In this document: positions 9,768 to 20,501 of the stretch, one piece after another
How the letters are laid out: every line of letters starts with the position of its first letter
Position numbering within the stretch: the first letter of the stretch is position 1
Assembly (NCBI GenBank): GCA_018398765.1
Contig: JAHBMJ010000332.1
Location: forward strand, 8,599-31,098
Source: Chromera velia
Taxonomy: Eukaryota > Sar > Chromeraceae
Direction: 5' to 3'
DNA length: 22,500 bases
Notes under the pieces: model-generated
Told to the model about the DNA's origin: nothing
The model's database searches: none
The model's input: the letters and a program-made list of their open reading frames with translations, nothing else
Program-made: the position numbers and the translations under genes

Positions 9768-12258
9768 TGTGTGTCTGTGTGTCTGTGTGTCTGTGTGTCC
9801 GTGTGTCTGTGTCTGTGTCTGTGTGTCTGTGGGTATGCGCAACTGTCTGTCTCCCTGTCTCCCTGTCTCCCTGTGTGTCTGTCTGTCTGTCTGTCTGTCT
9901 GTCTCCTTTACGCTGTCTCTCTCACTTGTTGCAGATGTGTGCGTAGACAGACGAAGCCTTCCTTCCTGCGTTCCTTCCGACCGACGCTTGCTGCTCACGA
10001 CTGAAGCAAAGCTTCTCCGACACGCTCTTCCTTGTCTGCGCCTCCTCCTTTTCCTTGTCTCCTTTATTCCTGCATTCCTCCAGACGCATTGAACAACTAC
10101 CCGGACCCCAAAAGCCACCCAACTATGGAAGGAAGGTGAGCGGAGATTTTCAAGAAGATGACACCTTTGTTGGTCTGTCTGTCTGTCCGACTGGGTCGCT
10201 GGGTGTCCCTCTCTTCTTTTTCATCCACCCCCCTTTCATCTTTCTACAGAAAAGGGGATGGTCACTTCCAAGTACACAGACTGTAGGAGACCTGAGTCTG
10301 TCGCCCCCGGCTCTTCGGATTTGTCTCCCTGCATGGATGCACAGATGCTCCCCTGCTTTTCTCTCCTTCCTTTTTCTTTCCTCTGATCATCTTGCCCCAT
10401 CTGTCCAAAGACTCTGTGAAAGTGTAGCAGTGCCTTGTGGAGTCTCTTTGTGTCTGCCCCCCCCAAAAGACTTAATCGCTTCTTTCGTTTTGTTTCTTTC
10501 GTACGACAGGACGACTGACCACGTCGAAGAAGTCGCGAAAAGGAGGGGACTTGCATACGTGTGGATGCCCACGACTGATATGTCCACCCAGGCGAGAGCT
10601 CGGATGCTTCCGCAGGTCTGTCTTTCTGTCTGTGTGCCTGCCGAGTTGTCATTTTATCTTCTGGTGGTCGGTCTGGCCGGCGGTATCATTCTCTGTTTGT
10701 GTGTTGAGCCTATTGACTCACAGAGGGTCTCTCTGTCCCTCTGCGCAAGCACGTCCGGACTCGTTGGTGTTTGGACTTGTCTGAAAGAATCTGTCTGAGT
10801 CTTCCACTTGATCTCCCTTTCCCTCCATCTGCTTAGATTTGCCTCGCTTTCCCTTCTCCCGACCGTCCTTGCTTCTCTCCTCCCGGTACGAAACTCTGCA
10901 ACTTTCTGGTTGTGCACATCGGCCGGTCTAGCTTCTTCATTTCCTCCGCTGGTGTGCCTCCTGTCTGCTTCCCTCACTCGATCGATCTGCAGGCTGCTCT
11001 GGTGATGTACGGCCTCCTCGCAGGGGGGCATGTGGTTTACTGTCACTGCAATGGTCGGTTGGGTGGACTTTCGTTTTGTCATGTGCGCTCCATCACCTTG
11101 TTCCGTTGTTTGTGGTCTGCTGTGCGAGTGTTGATCTGTTTATTCCTGTGTGAAGCCCTGCAGGATCCTTTCTTTCCGAACTATGGCTCGATCGTGTGAA
11201 AGGGGAAGACAGATTGAAGGGAATTCAGAGATCGTGGTACGGACACAAATCAGTTACTCTTGTCTGTCTCTCTGCCATGCAAGGTTCCCATGTGAACTGT
11301 CCTCTTGATCCCCTGTGTTGCCTCCTTGTGTGTCTGCAGCCGGAGTCGGTGAGTCGCCAGATGAGATGAGAAGAGAAGAGGAAAGAACGGAGATAACAGC
11401 GGAGCGTGTGTTCGACTTTTGAGGAGGGGTCTTGCCAATCTGTTCTAGCCCTTCGTCTCTGCTCTGTGTATTAGTATCTCTGTGTGTGTCTGCACTCGCC
11501 TGTCTGATCTCTCTCAGAAAGACGCTCATATGAGCACTCGGTCGACCTACAGAAAAGTACACGACACATGCGTTTTTTTGAGTGTTACGTAAGTCGATTT
11601 TATATCTTTCACTTCAGTTTACAGACACCTCCTCTTCATGCCGTTCCCTTGTGCTCAACTCTTTTTTGTTCGATTTGTTCCATTTCTTTTCTGTCGCATG
11701 CAGGGAGGTCCATTGCGGCTGCTTGCGGGTACCTCTGCTACGTCCAGGGGATGTCTGTGAGAGAGACGCAACTCCTCGTGTCCTCCAGACGGCCTGTCGC
11801 GTTCTTCGTCAGTCACCTGCACTGCATTCAGTCATGTCGTATTTTCAATGCTCATTTGGCTGCTTTTCCTTTGTGCATTGCCATGGTTCCGCCGTTTGGG
11901 TGCGAATCAAATTGAAATTCACATGACCTTGGAATAGAAAGGATCGAAGCGTTTCGGTAGGCACGCAGAAGAAAGACAACAGGCTGACTGACAAGTGCAG
12001 ATTCTGCCAGACTGACTAAGATTCAAAACAAAAGTTTGGAGCTTTGCTATCGAGATTCGTTTTAAATGTCTGTTGAATTTCTTTCTGCCTGTTTGTTTGC
12101 CTGGTTTCTTTCCTGCCTTTCTGCAGGACGAGGTGGCTTTGCGGCAGGGGAAGAGAGACTGGGAGATGAAGTTCTCCTCTTTCCTGGACAAGCAGAAGGA
12201 GACGGTGAAGAGGGCCCCGGCACTGTCCATAGAGAGGGCCCAGGTCGAGGGAAGCTGA
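7845..12258 (+). CDS. EPM2A: Laforin-type glucan phosphatase (CBM20 + dual-specificity phosphatase)
   Basis: Ten exons: 7845-7927, 8016-8155, 8579-8805, 9483-9618, 10084-10135, 10510-10615, 10993-11053, 11340-11348, 11704-11807, 12127-12258. Intron phases are 2,1,0,1,2,0,1,1,0; all introns are GT-AG; the stop is TGA. The product is 349 aa; human laforin is 331. Residues 1 to about 130 form a CBM20 starch-binding module: PELGSWNVDK with W29, EYKF with K67, and WEWEG with W78/W80. The phosphatase starts with [16 protein letters not shown] and NLQTEE. It carries [10 protein letters not shown] (D236, general acid) and the P-loop HCNAGVGRS (nucleophile C267, R273). The CNAGVGR form is the laforin signature among dual-specificity phosphatases. 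Laforin removes phosphate from glycogen or amylopectin. There is no signal peptide, so it should be cytosolic, which fits cytosolic storage starch as in Toxoplasma and red algae. An additional small exon in intron 5 cannot be excluded. Confidence 0.95.
9117..9282. repeat. 60-bp tandem repeat, about 2.8 copies, in laforin intron 3
   Basis: The unit starts CAATGACGTTTCTTTGAAAG and contains the palindrome TTCGCGAA. Copies 1 and 2 differ at one site (GAG/AAG), and copy 3 diverges after GAAACT. The period is exactly 60 bp, so the unit stays open as a 20-residue repeat on both strands. Confidence 0.95.
9628..9905. repeat. CT, GT and CTGT microsatellites in laforin intron 4
   Basis: Successive (TCTG)n, (CT)n, (GT)n, (TGTGTC)n, TCCC and (CTGT)n blocks lie between donor 9619 and acceptor 10083. 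The Cys/Val ORFs here are artefacts. Confidence 0.95.
11340..11348 (+). other. EPM2A: 9-nt micro-exon of laforin encoding the P-loop core
   Basis: The exon CCGGAGTCG lies between TGTCTGCAG and GTGAGTCG. The previous exon ends TGCAATG in phase 1 and the next starts GGAGGTCC. Joining them gives C-N-A-G-V-G-R-S, the exact Cx5R loop. Skipping it would keep the frame but remove three residues from the loop and destroy the active site. Confidence 0.92.
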
Positions 12259-13399
12259 TTTGATCTCTGGGGTGGGGGGTGGGGTAGAGAGAAGCGGAGG
12301 AGCATGGATCAGAGCTAGACGAAGTGCACCTAATTCATGCGAAAGAGGTAGTCTCATTCGAATCATGCAGGCAAAAGAGAATTCAATGAATTACACCTCC
12401 AAACTCACACAACCAGGCAGTGCATGAAGGAAAGATGTTCGGGGAAATGCCATTGGAACTTTATGGGGGATCAAAAAGGATACTAATAAGCAATGAAAGG
12501 AAAGAAACGGGGAAAGGATGACGAATCGAAAAGGGATGGAAAAAAACGAAAATAGAGAGGACAAGATTCAGATTTAGGGTATTGAATGAAAAAAACAATA
12601 AAACTTTAATTAGAGAAAGAAAAACAGGCAGCGGATCCCAGAAGCAAAAAAAAGGAGCATTGACAGTGAAGGGTGAAGCCAAGCTCTCTATTCCCGCTCC
12701 TCTTATGGCCGATACACTCATCTGGCGATCGATGTCAATGCAGCAGTTTGCGGATCGCAGAATGGAAGGTTGAACTTAATCAATCACCAAATGACCGAAT
12801 TTTGTTGTACATCCATTTTTTTGGTGCAGAGAACGAGAAAAAGCCTTTTATGGTGCTTGTGTGCCCGCCGCCAAGATTGTCGACTTTAAAAATGTATTTT
12901 TGCAAAATCAAATTTTATTACGAGAACTGATTGAATGTGAAAGAGACCAGGACTTGGAATTACAGTATACGTATAGGCTGCAAGATAATAAAGAGCAAAG
13001 TATGATGATGTAAGAGGAAACTATAACTATACCTATGTCTATATATGAGTAAGAGATTGTAGGACTATATTATGCGACTATAACTCGGACACACGTTCAT
13101 AAATTAATTAAAGTTTCATTTTTCATATTTGCTAGGTTATCCGGATGCTATTAGGGATGTATAGAGATGCTATAGTCTAAATGTTGAAAAAAAGTACGTT
13201 AGAAAATTAAAGTACCAGAAATTTTTTTTTTAAGAAAGATATATTTAAAAAATTAATAGAAAACGATTAGCAAATTTATAATATCAATTATAGTGCTACT
13301 ACTCACTACGGTAGTCTAGACCTAGGTATATGAGATGAAGACTATGCGCAGACACCTGTCTGAAATATGTAACAGTTATATTCTTAAATAATTGATTGG
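12259..13399. other. Intergenic spacer between convergent laforin and LRR genes, AT-rich at its right
   Basis: Both genes end toward this spacer. The first 600 bp are purine-rich without a supported gene; a 63-codon frame at 12582-12773 lacks recognisable features. From about 12880 to 13390 the base composition turns strongly AT-rich, with many ATA/TTAA stretches. I find no RNA gene or transposon end there. Confidence 0.6.
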
Positions 13400-16300
13400 T
13401 CAGTTTCCCAAGTACAATCGGCTTTCCTTGGGTTCATCGCTTTCTGAGCTGGAGCCCTGTCTGTCGGGCGTGAACGGGTCCATAAACTGCTTTGTGAGAT
13501 CTCTCTCGTCAAAGCACTCCTCCAACTTGGACAGCTTTCCCTGAAAACGGGCATTCGCTTGTAGCCGTTGCACTCTGTCTTCTGTAAGTGGACTTTCCTG
13601 CTCGGCTAAGTACAGCCGCCGAAGTTTCGGGAGGGATTTGGGGCTGAGGGCGGTGAAGAAGGCAGTCAGCCCTGCACCACTGATTTTGTTCTCTGCTAGA
13701 CTGAGGAACTCAAGACGGGGGCACACATGGGCACAAAAGACCTCCCCAAGTCTCCCCAATCTCTCATCATCAATCGCGCATCTCGACAGGTTCAACGACT
13801 TCAAACCTGAGAGTTTTCCGTTACCCCTCTGGGGAGACACAGAGCCCCCTGGTCTCGCTGCAAAGCAAGCCAGTGCTTCCACACTCATCTGCCCCCCCCT
13901 CAGATTCAGACGAGTGACACAGCGAGGGAGCCCTACAGGACCCTCGGCAATGGCCATGATCAATCCGTCAAGTTTGATGGATGTTTCATTTGCATGTGTA
14001 TGCGTATGTGTATGCGTTTGTTTGAGTCTGAAATCGACTTCCCGGAGACGGGATGGGAACCTGCCTGCTCTCACCCCCTCATTCAAAGCATCCACCCCCT
14101 CCTGTCCGAAAAGAAAGGGGCCAACATCCCTGTCATCAAAATCCATTCCCAGAGAAACAAGGGAAGGAAGCTGCCCCGACCCAAGGGCTGCAGCCACCTT
14201 TCCCCCCGCCTCTTTAACCTTTGTCTCGCCCAGTCTCAATTTCTGAAGCTTCGGCAACCCCCCCTCACAATCCATGATGGCCTGCATCAAATCACCCCAC
14301 GCGTCTGCCCCGACCCACCAGCTTCTGGTCAGGTCGACAACTCGGAGGGCGGACAGGTGCCCTGCCCTGACTGCCTCTGCAAGGAGCAGAATGTGTGCAT
14401 CTGTCAAGGCCATACAGAGGAGACGCAGCTCAGAACACAGAGGGAGCTACACTTGAGTGAGAGCAGTGAAAAACGTTATTTTTGCTTCTGTTGGATCATC
14501 ATAGTTGCCAGCAGACTGTGAGCACCTCACTCGTCTGAGGGACTTCATCCGACCCCCCTGGATTGCCTCACCGAGGAGGCTGAATCCCGCAGAAGGGGGG
14601 GAACGGAGGAAAAGGTCAAGAACTTCAAACTTAGGCTCTTCTGCCGCTTGTATTAAACTGTCAAGGAAAGAGACTAGCTGCCCCTCAATCAAAACGAGGG
14701 TGAGAGAGCATAAAGACGGGTACATTCCTGCCCCCACTCCCCTCACAATTTCTTCGGGCATACAGCTGAGATCCAAATCAACAGACACATGGAGACAGAA
14801 GGGGCATTCTGCCGAGCGAAGAGCTTGGAAGAATTTCATCATCTTTCTGGTGGGAAAACGTGACACCGTGTTGCCCCTAAGCCTCAAGTCTTTCAGCTGG
14901 GGGACTGCATCCTTTCTGAGGACCCCCCCAATCACATCCAGAAACTCATCCCCCCCTCTATTCTTTTCCAAGTCAAGAACCTCAAGATTCAGCAGGTCTC
15001 CCCTTCCCATCGAATCTGTGAGGCACTTCATGGTTTTAGATGAGAACCCACACCCCTTCAGAAGGAGCACTCGGATGTGTGGGAGAAAAGAGGGGGAGAG
15101 GACAGGGCACAGGGACCACATCGCCGATTCCTGTACCAGTCTCTCTGCCACCCCCACATCGTGCCCCCCAAAATCTTCCAGTCTGTTCCAAGACAAATTC
15201 AACTTTTCTACCCCCTAAGGCCCCTTCTCACAACCCTTGATCCCCTCACAGATCATCTCCAAGCCCTCCTTGGCAAGACCAGTCTTCTCGAGGTCTAGCT
15301 CCTTCACACCCGCCGCCTTCCCCTCAGTGATGCCCTCTGAGAGAGGACGTGCGAGGTCTTTGCCCCGGAGTCCCGAGAGGCGCCCTGTCCCCAGAGGATT
15401 CCCTGCAGGCAGGCAGGCAGGCAGCCAGTGAGGAGGACAGTACAGAACGAACACACGAAAGAAATAAAGAGTCGTGTGCAGGAAAGGGAAAGCCTGACAA
15501 ACCCTCTCAGTGGGCCTTTCATTTCATTTACCGCCTCCTCTGGACGACTCTGATGTTTATTCACAGAAGTCGATCCGCGGTCCAATTCAATTAAAGGAAA
15601 GCTGGAGAGAGAGCTCGGTCACAGGCCCATGCAGAGACAGGAATCATGCAGCAAGAATGAAGCCATAGAGGCGTTTGGCGGTGTGTAAAAGAATGGAGCG
15701 GCTTGAACAGTACCCGAAAGGCGTGCCAGGGAGGTGAGCGTTTGCATGCATGTTTGATGGGAGCTTGGGCAATGCCAAAAAATTATTCGGAGCGGAGGGA
15801 GGGGCCTTCTTAGTATCTAGGCAGGTGGAAGTGAGGGAAGGAAAAATCTGCCTATTTGTTTACTGTGCTCTGTGTCTCTGTAGCTTTTTCTTTCTGTCTT
15901 TCTCGAATGCAGTCGGCTTTTGGCTGCCTCATTCTTCTACACGAACAACCTCGACTCACCCCGCAAACAGAGGCTTTCCAACAGTGGCAGCATGAAGGGA
16001 AAGATCACGGGGGGCTCTTCAAACCCGAGTGCACCTTCTGCAGAGGGACTCAAACAAACATGCATACATATCCATAGTTACACCCAACAAGGATCTGCAA
16101 CCGCGACGTCAAGACCCCCCACAGTCAGTCAGTCAAACAAATCGAATGCAAAATCAATCGGCCAGGTCGATGAACCATGATGCAAAGGCAAAAAAGCATT
16201 CCACCCTCTTGAGCCCAGACAATTGACGGGTTTTGAAAGAAAGCAGAGTGTTGCACTCAGCCTCCACGAGTGTGTTTCTCTACTTCGCTTTCCCGGAACT

Positions 16301-17580
16301 CACCCGCGAAGGTCAAGCTCTTCAGCCTCGGCCCCCCCTCTCCGGGTGTCCCTCCGGCAGCCCTCTGTTCATGCAGCCGCTCAAGGAAGCGCACAAGGAG
16401 CGGAAGCGCAGGCCCTTTCACAGCCACGGCATCTGCACAGACGGACCCGTTTGTATGAGGGCATTTAATCCTTCGCAGACACACAGAAACCACAGAGGGT
16501 AGATGCAGAACAGAAGGACCCATGCATCATTGGACTGCCGCTGCATCTGAAAAACGGGTACGTATAATGACGTGGACTGATTGATTGATCTGTTGATCAT
16601 TCGCATGACTGTAGTCGTCTGACTAACTGCTCCAGCAGTTGAGGGAAGGGCGCCCCTCAGCAAGCACAAAGGAACCGACAAGAGAGAGACGTTGACGAGA
16701 GTTGATATTGACAGACAGAGAAATATCGAAAAAAAGACGAGGAAACAAAACGAGGACAGCCACACCGGTAACGAAAGCGAAGACAGGATATCGCAACAGC
16801 CACTCATAGAGAATTGGAACTAGGAAAAGGATACAAAACAAAGGGGGGACCTGCTAAAATGCCACACACCAGCCGTCGAGGGTCCGAGGAAAAGAGCCGG
16901 TCAGAAAGAAAGAAAGGAAGGAAGGAAGGAAGGAAAGGAAGGAAGGAAGGAAGGAAGGAAGGACAGACAGACAGACAGACAGACAGACAGAAAGAAAGAA
17001 AGAAAGAAAGAAAAGAAAGAAAGAAAGAAAGAAAAGAAAGAGAGAAAGAAAGAAAAAAAAGAAAGAAAGAAAGAAAGAAACAAACAAACAAACAAACAAA
17101 GAAAAGAGCCATCCCCCCACCCAAACCCCCCACCCAGGGTCAGCGCTTCAACCGAGAAAGGGAGGACGTCCAGGAAGAGATGAAGCACTCGGTGAGAGAG
17201 GCCGCTGGTTCCTGCATCATCACTCAACCGAACGAAGGGAAAGAAGAAAAGAATCCAAGATGCAGTCAGAGATGGGAGGGCGAAATCTGACACCTCTATC
17301 CAAAGTCACACTGTCGAAAACAGGCGCCAAAAAAACACAGAATGAAAAGACCACACCACAGAGACGTTTTCACTCGGTCCTCGTGCTCAATTCTCTTGTA
17401 TACTGGGTTTTTCCCCATCACAGACAGACACGGAAATGGGGAAGACCAATGTAGGTGAGTAACAGCTGAGGGGTCAGTTCGTACCTGAGAGGTCGATTTT
17501 GCAGGGCCGTAAATCGACAGGGACATTTTTTGGCACTTGGTTCTGCACATTCAGACGCGCACATTGAGGAGGGAGGGAGG

Positions 17581-17624
<44 letters not shown>

Positions 17625-18255
17625 CGAGGACGCAGTCGAGAAGTGAGTTGGACAGTCAGCAAGTTGCCCAGGAGAAGAGAGGATCAAAAACTTGGAGAGA
17701 GAGAGAGAGGGAACAGGAGGAAGTGAGTTCATCAGGATGGGAAAAAATGGAGCGGCGAAGAAGGGCAAGAGATCTGTCTGAAAATCAGATATATACCCTG
17801 ATCAGAGTGGTTTGCTCCCTCACATAAAAAAAAAAAAACGTCAACTCCAGGGATGCAGTTCATCTGACCACCTAGCACACTGTCTGCATCGTTCGTTTCA
17901 TGTCGGGCCTATCTCCAGTTCATGCGCCGACCTTCAATCTGAGTGCACAGAACCATGCGAGCCCGAAGGTTTCCCTCCTCTGTGCCAACTCAGGGAGGTT
18001 CTGCATGCGACAGAAGGAATTAAAAACACACCGGGAGGGAAGAGGCATCATGGATAAAATGACCAAACCACAAGGGAGCGGGAAAGACAGTGCCAATTTT
18101 CAGAACGAGAGAAAGACGCGGAAGTATATATCCTAGATTCGGACCTGCAAAGCCAATCCCATGTCCGGAAGCAAGGCGGAGAAAGCGAAGTATCGGGTCT
18201 GGGTGTTCTCCCCATTATCTCCATACACTCTGGGAGCCGGCAGGTCACCATTCAT
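13400..18255 (-). CDS. Leucine-rich-repeat protein with two in-frame TAG codons (possible pseudogene)
   Basis: Exon model (minus): 18255-18145, 17542-17485, 17211-17134, 16432-16304, 15402-13400. Phases are 0, 1, 1, 1 and all junctions are GT-AG. Joining restores LRR text across each of the last three junctions, for example KIDLSG/TSGLSH and LKSLTFAG/NPLGTG. The first exon (37 codons from ATG 18255) is the least certain. The model has 793 codons including a TGA stop at 13402-13400. Repeats resemble ribonuclease-inhibitor-type LRRs: VKELDLEKTGLAKEG, VEKLNLSWNRLEDFGG, LEVLDLEKN, LKDLRLRGN, LKSLNLSRCAIDD, LEFLSLAENKISGAG, LRRLYLAEQ. There is no signal peptide or other domain, and a partner-binding role is inferred. 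TAG codons at 15217-15215 (codon 188) and 14449-14447 (codon 444) fall inside LRR units with the frame intact on both sides. This could be a recent pseudogene, sequence error, readthrough, or separate genes. LRR identity is firm; single-gene intactness is not. Confidence 0.65.
14447..14449 (-). other. In-frame TAG no. 2 in the LRR gene
   Basis: Upstream reads FFTALTQV and downstream LPLCSELRLLCMALTD, in the same frame. The GTGTAG here could be a weak donor, but no nearby acceptor restores the phase. Confidence 0.9.
15215..15217 (-). other. In-frame TAG no. 1 in the LRR gene
   Basis: Upstream reads GIKGCEKGP and downstream GVEKLNLSWNRL, in the same frame. One substitution from AAG, GAG or CAG would explain it. 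No intron longer than about 30 nt could remove it. Confidence 0.9.
16901..17103. repeat. GAAG, GACA, GAAA and CAAA tetranucleotide tracts in an LRR-gene intron
   Basis: About 200 bp of near-pure purine tetranucleotides lie inside intron 17133-16433. They generate long Lys/Arg or Phe/Leu/Ser ORFs that are not genes. Confidence 0.95.
17567..17622. repeat. GGGA/GA microsatellite in the first LRR-gene intron
   Basis: (GGGA)n is followed by about 20 GA units, just upstream (minus strand) of the exon acceptor at 17543. On the minus strand it is a strong polypyrimidine tract. Confidence 0.9.
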
Positions 18256-18850
18256 GAGCACAAACAGAGCCAAACAAAATTTCAACTTGGAGGTGTGACA
18301 GAGGGCAGCTTGCAGCGAGTAAGATTTTTGTTGTTTTACAAGAATTAAGTGGGGTTCAAAAGTTCCCCCTGAAAGAGCGCCCCCCTGGGCCAACTACATG
18401 CTGCAAAGAAGGACGCTAGCCATCCATCAAGGGCATCTTAAAACGTGTGATGGGAAGCAGCTGTATCATAGGCGCGACTGACACAACCGAAGTTCAACCG
18501 TGGACTTGCAATGCCGTCTCCGTGGGGATGGCTGCGGCGCCAAGCAAATCCTCAACCGTGGACAGCAAGCCAAAAAGGTAGTATGGACTCAGCAAAATTG
18601 AGGACCCTCAACCAGCATTAATTGCATGATTGGTTGAATGTGCTCAAAAAGGCTCAGCAAGACATATATTTAGGGAGAGAGGTCGACAGAGAGAGACGGA
18701 CTGAGAGACCCACCGCGCAAGCCCAGAGAGGACACCACGGGCGCCATGGACCTCTGCATACATGGGGCGCCGCCGCCGCCGCCGCCGCCGCGTGGCAAGG
18801 TCGCGCGGCCATCAGCCAGAGCGGTTCAAAAGGCACACAATTAAAGAACT
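18256..18850. other. Unassigned region, possible LRR-gene 5' flank
   Basis: A minus-strand frame stays open up to 18393 but has no ATG upstream of 18255. An 11-nt motif CAACCGTGGAC occurs twice, about 60 bp apart, near 18497 and 18554. No tRNA, rRNA or recognisable RNA gene is seen. Confidence 0.4.
18767..18791. repeat. (GCC)n trinucleotide repeat
   Basis: Eight GCC units in a locally GC-rich patch. They give Ala or Arg runs in short ORFs without other coding support. Confidence 0.9.
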
Positions 18851-19980
18851 GAACAATCTAAGTTGATGATCGATTCAGATCGAACGTATTTTTTAATGTT
18901 TGCTCTCAATTCGTTCTTAATTATCCTTTTGATCGATCGATCGCGCGTATTTGATGCCGTTGTTTAAGATATTCACCAATTCTAACTATTAGATTAACTA
19001 TTGGTACAATGTTTTACCTTATTTTACTTTACAGCCTCTAACTGCTCCATACTGGTTCAACATCATACCCAAGTTTAATATAGTTTAATACACTTTACTA
19101 TAAATAAAATAACTAAACAGACTTAAAGACTCGTTGAAAAACTAGAATAGGGAGACTTGCGCAATCTCCCTGAACCTAAGTTTACCTAAGTGAACCTAAG
19201 TACCATGTGAAAAAATATAATTAATTAAGATGATCCATATCTGCCGCATTGTTTTTCAAAAGACTGCTACAGGTGCGGCAGTGCAGCGGCACTGGTGAAT
19301 CAGTTATGATCAAGATACCACCCTAGATACCACCCAAATCTGCGGTTTGGGCTTTCAAGACACTACATACATGTAAATGATCCACGCCTGCGATGCGGGC
19401 TTTCAAGTTTATCTTACAATGCGGCTTCACCTTTCAAGTGATGATTAGATTCAGGAAGATCACTGGTCCTCTAGTTACTTGCGTTCTTTTTTTGTTCCGT
19501 CATTGTGATGCTCTCATAGAAGACTCCCTGGCAGTCCCTGCATCTCCCTGCCTGGCTTACCCTCCTCTTTTGTTCAAGTTGAACAGAATTCATGGGTCAG
19601 AAAAAACATAAAAAAACATTTCTAAGATTTTTTTTTTTATATTTTATCTTTTAATTTACAATTCAAAACAATCAAATACTTACAAAAAGATGTATACTTA
19701 GCATAGCTAGTAGCATAGTATAGTAAAAATTACCCATTTTTTGTATCTAATTTGATTAGAATATTTAAATACTCGTTTCATTCGCTTCTAAGGCTTGCTT
19801 TTCATCATTTATTTTCATAATTGCATTATCAGTCTATTGTTGATTTGATGTAGAAACATTGCTAGAAATATTGCGACGTAGATTATCTATGTTTGATGAT
19901 TGAATGCTTGACATGCATGCAGATCTTCTAGCAGATCTTGTTTTATCTAGTGTTTTATTTTGTTTCACAATATCATTTTG
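18850..19980. other. AT-rich island without a supported gene
   Basis: Base composition falls sharply relative to the flanking genes. Local features are three ACCTAAGT copies at 19184-19202, a GATACCACCC pair at 19312-19336, and degenerate repeats ending CTTTCAAG at 19240-19440. An old transposon or organelle-derived insertion is possible, but I recognise no family. Confidence 0.5.
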
Positions 19981-19981
19981 C
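19765..19981 (-). pseudogene. AT-rich coding-like fragment with one in-frame TAG
   Basis: Read on the minus strand from about 19981, the frame gives a polar, Asn/Ser/Gln-rich helical sequence (QNDIVKQNKTLDKT, NIDNLRRNISSNVSTSNQQ). It meets TAG at 19836-19834 and continues TDNAIMKINDEKQALEANE to TAA at 19767-19765. Residue use looks protein-like, but there is no start, family motif or splice support. It may be a remnant of an AT-rich element. Confidence 0.25.
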
Positions 19982-20475
19982 AGCAAGTTTGACGCAAGAA
20001 GAGAGGGGGACAGAGAGACAGACGGGGAAAGTCTGACAGAAACAGAAAGACAGATCGAGCGCAGCAGGACGCACAAACAAACGACAAAATACTTTTGACG
20101 ACCAAGTGATGGAATGAAAAAAAAAGTCGACTGAATGCGTTGCAGATTTATCAGAACAGACTTCGTCTTCCAGTGCAGAGGCAAATAACGCCACGCTACG
20201 TCTTTCCTCATTCCGACAAAAGATGTGCGAGCGGGAGGGTCCAAACAACCCAACAACGGCCTCGACTGAATGACGACGCCATCCGCATGCGGCATTCTTT
20301 TGATTTCTCTGTCCCATCATCACGTTTCTTTTTCAAGTACATTCAATACCCCAACCACCAACGTCGCTTCCGCCATACCGGCATGCATAAATAAGAACAC
20401 GCACCCACATGCATGCACGCTGCACGAATGTATCGAGAGATGGAGCCATCGAGACAGAAGAGCCACCCACCCAAA

Positions 20476-20501
20476 CAGGCAGGCAGGCAGGCAGGCAGGC
20501 A
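20476..20501. repeat. (GGCA)n microsatellite
   Basis: Six uninterrupted GGCA units preceded by CCCAAACA. No gene context. Confidence 0.9.

Noticed and set aside
9522-10118. Cys/Val-rich and Asp/Thr/Gln-rich ORFs
   Set aside because: Products of CT, GT and CTGT microsatellites in laforin intron 4. Only 9483-9618 is exon.
10249-10275. Additional laforin exon in intron 5
   Set aside because: A CTACAG acceptor is present, but the 10135-10510 junction already gives a phase-correct, family-like sequence.
11568-11926. Two overlapping plus-strand ORFs around laforin exon 9
   Set aside because: Only 11704-11807 in the [11 protein letters not shown] frame is exonic. The rest reads through introns.
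16623-16841. Small membrane protein on minus (hydrophobic 72 codons)
   Set aside because: It lies inside the LRR-gene intron 17133-16433, has no splice or family support, and hydrophobicity is expected from pyrimidine-rich intron sequence.
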